From: Chitinophagaceae bacterium
GTDB lineage: Bacteria > Bacteroidota > Bacteroidia > Chitinophagales > Chitinophagaceae
DNA length: 64,000 nt
Reading direction: 5' to 3'
Assembly (NCBI GenBank): GCA_016787085.1
Contig: JAEUVJ010000008.1
Location: 1-64,000, forward strand
Shown here in pieces: positions 63,084 to 64,000 of the stretch. Each line of letters opens with the position of its first letter. Within the stretch, counting starts at the first letter, position 1. The translations under genes and the position numbers were made by a program. The notes beneath the pieces were generated by a model that was not told where the DNA came from, did no database searches, and saw only the letters and a program-made list of their open reading frames with translations.

Positions 63084-64000
63084 CTAAGTCTCCCCTTTAG
63101 GGGGACAAGGGGGTCTTCTTTTCCAGTAATTAGCTAAAATACTTCCGCTGATATTCATCCACGGGCTGAATACTGCAGCAGCCAACCCTACCGTTCCCAG
63201 TTTTCCCATACTGCCCGCTATACCCGAAGCCATGCCTCCATTCTGTAAACCTACTTCAAATGCGATCGTCCGGCTGGAATTCTTGTCCATACCAAACAAC
63301 CGGCTGAGCCAGTAACCAAAGAAATAACCCGCTGCATTATGAATAGCAGAGGCAATGAACAGCAATACTCCTACTTTCATCAGGTTATCTCTTCCGGCCG
63401 CAGTCGTCACAGTAGTAAAATAAATTATACCGAACATGGAGATCAGTGGCATGATGCTGTCCATCTTTGGGAACTTAGTATATAATGCATGATACAATAC
63501 ACCGGCAATAACGGCCCCTGCAAAGAAACCGGAAAGCGTAATGCTTTGCTGCCAGGCCGGATCAGTAATCCTGCCTGCGAGGAAAAACACAATACATGCT
63601 ATCCATGCGCTGCTCAGCAGGCAAAGAATATTCACATTTCTTTTTTGTGTTGCTGTGGCTGATTTGAGAAAATCATGTAATAATGCCGCACCGATAGGCA
63701 CCAATACGATCTTAACGATCTCGATCATCATATCCACAAACTTTACCTCGATCAATGTACCAGCCAGCGTTTTCATTAGTAATGGTGTCAGAAAGGGGGC
63801 CACCAGTGTCGCCATAGCAGTGACGATGACCGACAATACGAGGTTGGCTTTTGCCAGGTACACCATCACATTACTTGCCAACCCACTGCTGCAACTCCCG
63901 ATCAATATAATACCCGCTGCGATCTCCGGTTCAAAATGAAAAACCTTTGTCAGTAACAGACCCATCAATGGCATGATGCTGAAATGACAGAATAATCCTA
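63084..64000 (-). CDS. Bile-acid:sodium symporter (BASS) family transporter, 5' end outside window
   Basis: About 305 residues, open to the window edge with no start; the first ATG at 63974 is internal (PLMGLLLTKVFHFEPEIAAG follows a typical BASS IMPL context). Nine or so hydrophobic helices, with GSCSSGLASNVMVYLAKAN in the substrate-binding crossover, are typical. Members move organic anions with sodium; in this glycosidase operon the cargo could be a sugar acid, which is inference. The last residues, RPPCPPKGET, are not family-like: they are encoded by the repeat at 63088-63112, whose stop codon ends the gene. Confidence 0.82.
   Translation of the reverse strand, partial: GLFCHFSIMPLMGLLLTKVFHFEPEIAAGIILIGSCSSGLASNVMVYLAKANLVLSVIVTAMATLVAPFLTPLLMKTLAGTLIEVKFVDMMIEIVKIVLVPIGAALLHDFLKSATATQKRNVNILCLLSSAWIACIVFFLAGRITDPAWQQSITLSGFFAGAVIAGVLYHALYTKFPKMDSIMPLISMFGIIYFTTVTTAAGRDNLMKVGVLLFIASAIHNAAGYFFGYWLSRLFGMDKNSSRTIAFEVGLQNGGMASGIAGSMGKLGTVGLAAAVFSPWMNISGSILANYWKRRPPCPPKGET
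63088..63112. repeat. Palindromic repeat forming the C-terminal codons of the BASS gene
   Basis: The centre gtctcccctttagggggac is a near-perfect hairpin, similar to the element at 149-181. On the minus strand it encodes CPPKGET before the stop. Confidence 0.7.

Overview
The window looks like Bacteroidota DNA, most likely from a Chitinophagaceae-type soil or plant-associated bacterium. The reasons are SusC/SusD outer-membrane pairs, a hybrid two-component regulator (HTCS), many signal peptides ending in '-AQ', lipoprotein cysteines in glycan-binding proteins, tightly packed operons with weak ribosome binding sites, and short palindromic interspersed repeats typical of this phylum. I see no rRNA, tRNA, transposase, integrase, phage structural module or CRISPR array.

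Layout. (1) 1-8634, plus strand: the 3' end of a GMC oxidoreductase, a DUF1622 membrane protein, an aquaporin, a double-VOC protein, an outer-membrane barrel, a peroxiredoxin-like protein, an unusual subtilase ending in a glycogen-binding domain, two small membrane proteins, a ferric-reductase-like/Rieske fusion and a membrane-anchored cysteine-motif partner. (2) 8683-14807: a stand-alone CoaB domain, a GNAT acetyltransferase, an SDR, a small barrel protein, and a cluster of gluconolactonase-like protein, 52-residue membrane protein, GlcG/HbpS protein and double-YHS protein. (3) 15063-35817, minus strand: a complete polysaccharide utilisation locus (PUL 1) with GH16, LacZ-type GH2, GH105, a BNR-4 propeller enzyme, a glucuronidase-type GH2, DUF2264 (GH154), GH35, SusD, SusC and HTCS. 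The enzyme set suits a galactan backbone carrying rhamnose/glucuronate caps, for example type II arabinogalactan; no sulfatase is present. (4) 36129-38482, plus: an NfnA/NfnB-like flavin/iron-sulfur oxidoreductase pair. (5) 38519-42955, minus: a LytTR response regulator and a propeller-sensor LytS-type kinase, divergent from an S74 tail-fibre-like surface protein with fifteen exact-period 17-residue repeats. (6) 45231-49655: small genes (methyltransferase, GIN/DUF2807-like protein, DUF1801, HExxH protein, DinB, AraC regulator). (7) 49924-64000: an acetylesterase, then a minus-strand glycosidase run (DUF5703, GH106, GH43-like, GH2, GH105, sodium/bile-acid-type symporter cut by the window edge), suggesting rhamnogalacturonan-like or other rhamnose-rich glycan use. 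No SusC/D for this second cluster lies inside the window.

How it works together (inference). In PUL 1 the HTCS senses an oligosaccharide in the periplasm and switches on susCD and the exported enzymes. SusCD takes up fragments. The lyase/GH105 and glucuronidases strip uronic-acid caps, and GH35/GH2/GH16 dismantle the galactan. A strong hairpin terminator after susD probably sets the ratio of transporter to enzyme transcripts.

The least expected signal is the repeats. Interspersed repeat families, known mainly from intergenic DNA in this phylum, lie in frame inside coding sequence. They apparently supply the signal-peptide core of two adjacent glycosidases (57-62 kb) and part of a third, the C-terminal tails of two proteins, and a loop inside the subtilase.
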